A stretch of DNA of 15,373 bases from GCA-020352575 sp964600365. GTDB lineage: Bacteria > Actinomycetota > Acidimicrobiia > Spongiisociales > JAENVV01. The DNA lies in NCBI GenBank assembly GCA_964600365.1, contig CAZRJG010000053.1, positions 1 to 15,373 of the forward strand. Reading direction: 5' to 3'. Below, one piece after another: positions 14,486-15,373 of the stretch. How positions within the stretch are numbered: the stretch's first letter is position 1; every line of letters begins with the position of its first letter. The translations under genes and the position numbers were made by a program. Below the pieces are notes generated by a model, which saw only the letters and a list, made by a program, of their open reading frames with translations, did not search any database and was not told the origin of the DNA.

Positions 14486-14506
14486 GTGTCAAACCTGTGT
14501 CAAACC
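14486..14506 (+). repeat. Tandem direct repeat GTGTCAAACC, two copies at 11-base spacing
   Basis: GTGTCAAACC occurs at 14486-14495 and 14497-14506, that is, one DNA turn apart, in the 94-base gap between the tRNA terminator and the broken lipoprotein gene. On the minus strand each copy reads GGTTTGACAC and contains a TTGACA hexamer, but no -10 box follows at the right distance. A protein binding site or a recombination-related repeat is possible; neither is shown. Confidence 0.5.
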
Positions 14507-14544
14507 CCGGTCAGGTCAACGCCAGTCATCTCGGTGCGTGACCG

Positions 14545-15180
14545 CTAGGGGTGGGTCCCATTGCGACATCCGAGAGCATCAGCGAACACCGAGACCCACG
14601 CAACAAGCGTTGTGGTGTCCTGAACTGTCACTTCGAACCCTACGTCCTGGCAGGAGAAGAAGACGGCTTCCCCGCTGGCGCGGTCCAGGTGGCTAAGGCC
14701 CAGCCCGTCCAGCTTGTAGTCGCTGATTCTGACGAAGTCTCCGAGCGGGCTCGAGGCGCCAGTGAAAGCACTGACTTGGACGTAGGGGAAAGCCGTCGAC
14801 TCGTGATAGACGCTGGCGGAAGACTCGGTCGGGTGTTCGCCGAACTGTGCCTCTAGGCCGAGTTCGTTGAAGACCGAAATGGCAGCTGTGCCCAGCTCTG
14901 CCCCAGAGCGATCACCGAGATCAACTGGGCCAACCTCAGATGGCCATGACGGGACCGTTTGCTACCCTGCCAGGGTAGCGTGGCTCGACGGAGCAACAGG
15001 GTTTGGGCGAGAGGTGGAGGTGGCCACGGGTTCAGACCCGTCCACAGCATGATCACCTAGGAAGGCACTGGTCTCAGTTGTCGGCGCTCCGCTGGTCGGG
15101 AGTTCGGTCGTCCCGGCCAGTGAAGCGCACGCGGTCACAACGATCGCAATGAGGCCTGTGGCAGCGCGAGCTCTCTTCAC
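14545..15180 (-). pseudogene. Lipoprotein gene interrupted by one in-frame TAG
   Basis: On the minus strand a GTG at 15180 opens a 72-codon frame with a lipoprotein signal (MKRARAATGLIAIVVTACAS; lipobox VTAC, lipidated C18) and a Thr/Ser/Pro-rich linker. It ends at TAG, bases 14964-14962, but the same frame continues without another stop for 138 codons to TAG at 14547-14545. The continuation looks like real protein (SEVGPVDLGDRSGAELGTAA, then mixed sheet-like sequence with two Cys), and no start codon lies near its beginning. One base change, CAG or TGG to TAG, explains it. I do not recognise the family. Third-position G/C is low: 9 of 20 codons at 14881-14940 against 19 of 20 in the histidine kinase at 11821-11880. 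It follows the upstream partial gene by six bases. It may be a pseudogene, a sequencing error or, less likely, a read-through gene. Confidence 0.75.
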
Positions 15181-15186
15181 GCGGGA

Positions 15187-15373
15187 CTAATGCTCGTGGA
15201 ACTCAAGCTCATGCTCCATGGTCGCTAGGTCGATGCTCCCGACTGTCGCTGCGAGCCAGGTGCTGAACTGACTATCCGCCTGAATGGTTGACATGATGTC
15301 CTTGTAGCGATTGAGTTGCGGGGGCTGATGCACGTTTGGGTGACAGGTGGTTTGGGTTAGGCCGCGTTGGCGG
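15187..15373 (-). CDS. 3' end of an unidentified gene, running in from beyond the window
   Basis: On the minus strand a frame is open from the window edge to TAG at 15189-15187, 61 codons. It ends DIMSTIQADSQFSTWLAATV and then GSIDLATMEHELEFHEH, a sequence with a normal amphipathic composition and an acidic, His-containing end. The earlier part contains TTCHPNVHQPPQLNRY. The real start is probably outside, though the ATG inside DIMST could in principle begin a very short protein. The stop is six bases before the lipoprotein GTG, in the same frame, so the two were probably co-transcribed. No family is recognised. Confidence 0.5.
   Translation of the reverse strand, partial: RQRGLTQTTCHPNVHQPPQLNRYKDIMSTIQADSQFSTWLAATVGSIDLATMEHELEFHEH

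Noticed and set aside
14551..14856. A 101-codon plus-strand frame after the tRNA
   Set aside because: The minus strand of the same bases carries the continuation of the lipoprotein frame, with more protein-like sequence; the plus-strand frame has no recognisable domain.

Overview
The window looks like chromosomal DNA from a high-GC actinobacterium, most likely of the Acidimicrobiia or a close relative. The grounds are a strong G/C third-position bias in the core genes, an actinobacterial-type UPF0182 protein beside a PDZ/Lon-like protease, a DivIVA-like coiled-coil protein, an initiator tRNA without encoded CCA, and many leaderless gene starts. The class-level call is an inference; no marker gene in the window settles it.

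Layout. (1) 3-1426, plus strand: the end of livF and a complete livG, the two ATPases of a branched-chain amino acid type ABC importer, joined by an ATGA overlap. (2) 1476-7344, plus strand: a membrane-anchored PDZ/Lon-like protease, a 613-residue DivIVA-like protein whose C-terminus carries a phage MuF-type Cys/His motif, and a seven-helix UPF0182 membrane protein. Each of the three has its own TANNNT box 6-8 bases before its ATG. (3) 7341-10738, minus strand: a trimethylamine/histamine-dehydrogenase-like flavoprotein followed by glucose-6-phosphate dehydrogenase, joined by a GTGA overlap. The zwf stop shares a CTAG palindrome with the UPF0182 stop. (4) 10813-12492, plus strand: a soluble PAS-GAF histidine kinase, divergent from the amine dehydrogenase across 74 bases. 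(5) 12493-12942: a 450-base stretch between convergent genes with no convincing ORF but with two hairpins and a perfect CRP-type palindrome. (6) 12943-14245, minus strand: meaB after a small four-helix membrane protein of the phage holin IV/YvlD type. (7) 14340-14450: initiator tRNA-fMet and a strong terminator. (8) 14451-15373: a stretch of lower GC and different codon use, with a lipoprotein gene broken by one in-frame amber codon and the 3' end of another gene, both on the minus strand.

How the parts work together. The first block imports amino-acid-like solutes. The second is an envelope and cell-pole block: in Mycobacterium tuberculosis the protease and UPF0182 homologues (Rv3194c and Rv3193c, from memory) are direct neighbours, and here the DivIVA-MuF gene sits between them. 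The third joins an amine-oxidising flavoprotein to the NADPH-producing entry step of the pentose phosphate pathway. Five genes fit leaderless transcription, while the holin-like gene has a clear Shine-Dalgarno sequence and livG, zwf and meaB appear to be translationally coupled. The best candidates for something undescribed are the DivIVA-MuF fusion, the acidic substrate bowl of the amine dehydrogenase, and the amber-interrupted lipoprotein beside tRNA-fMet.
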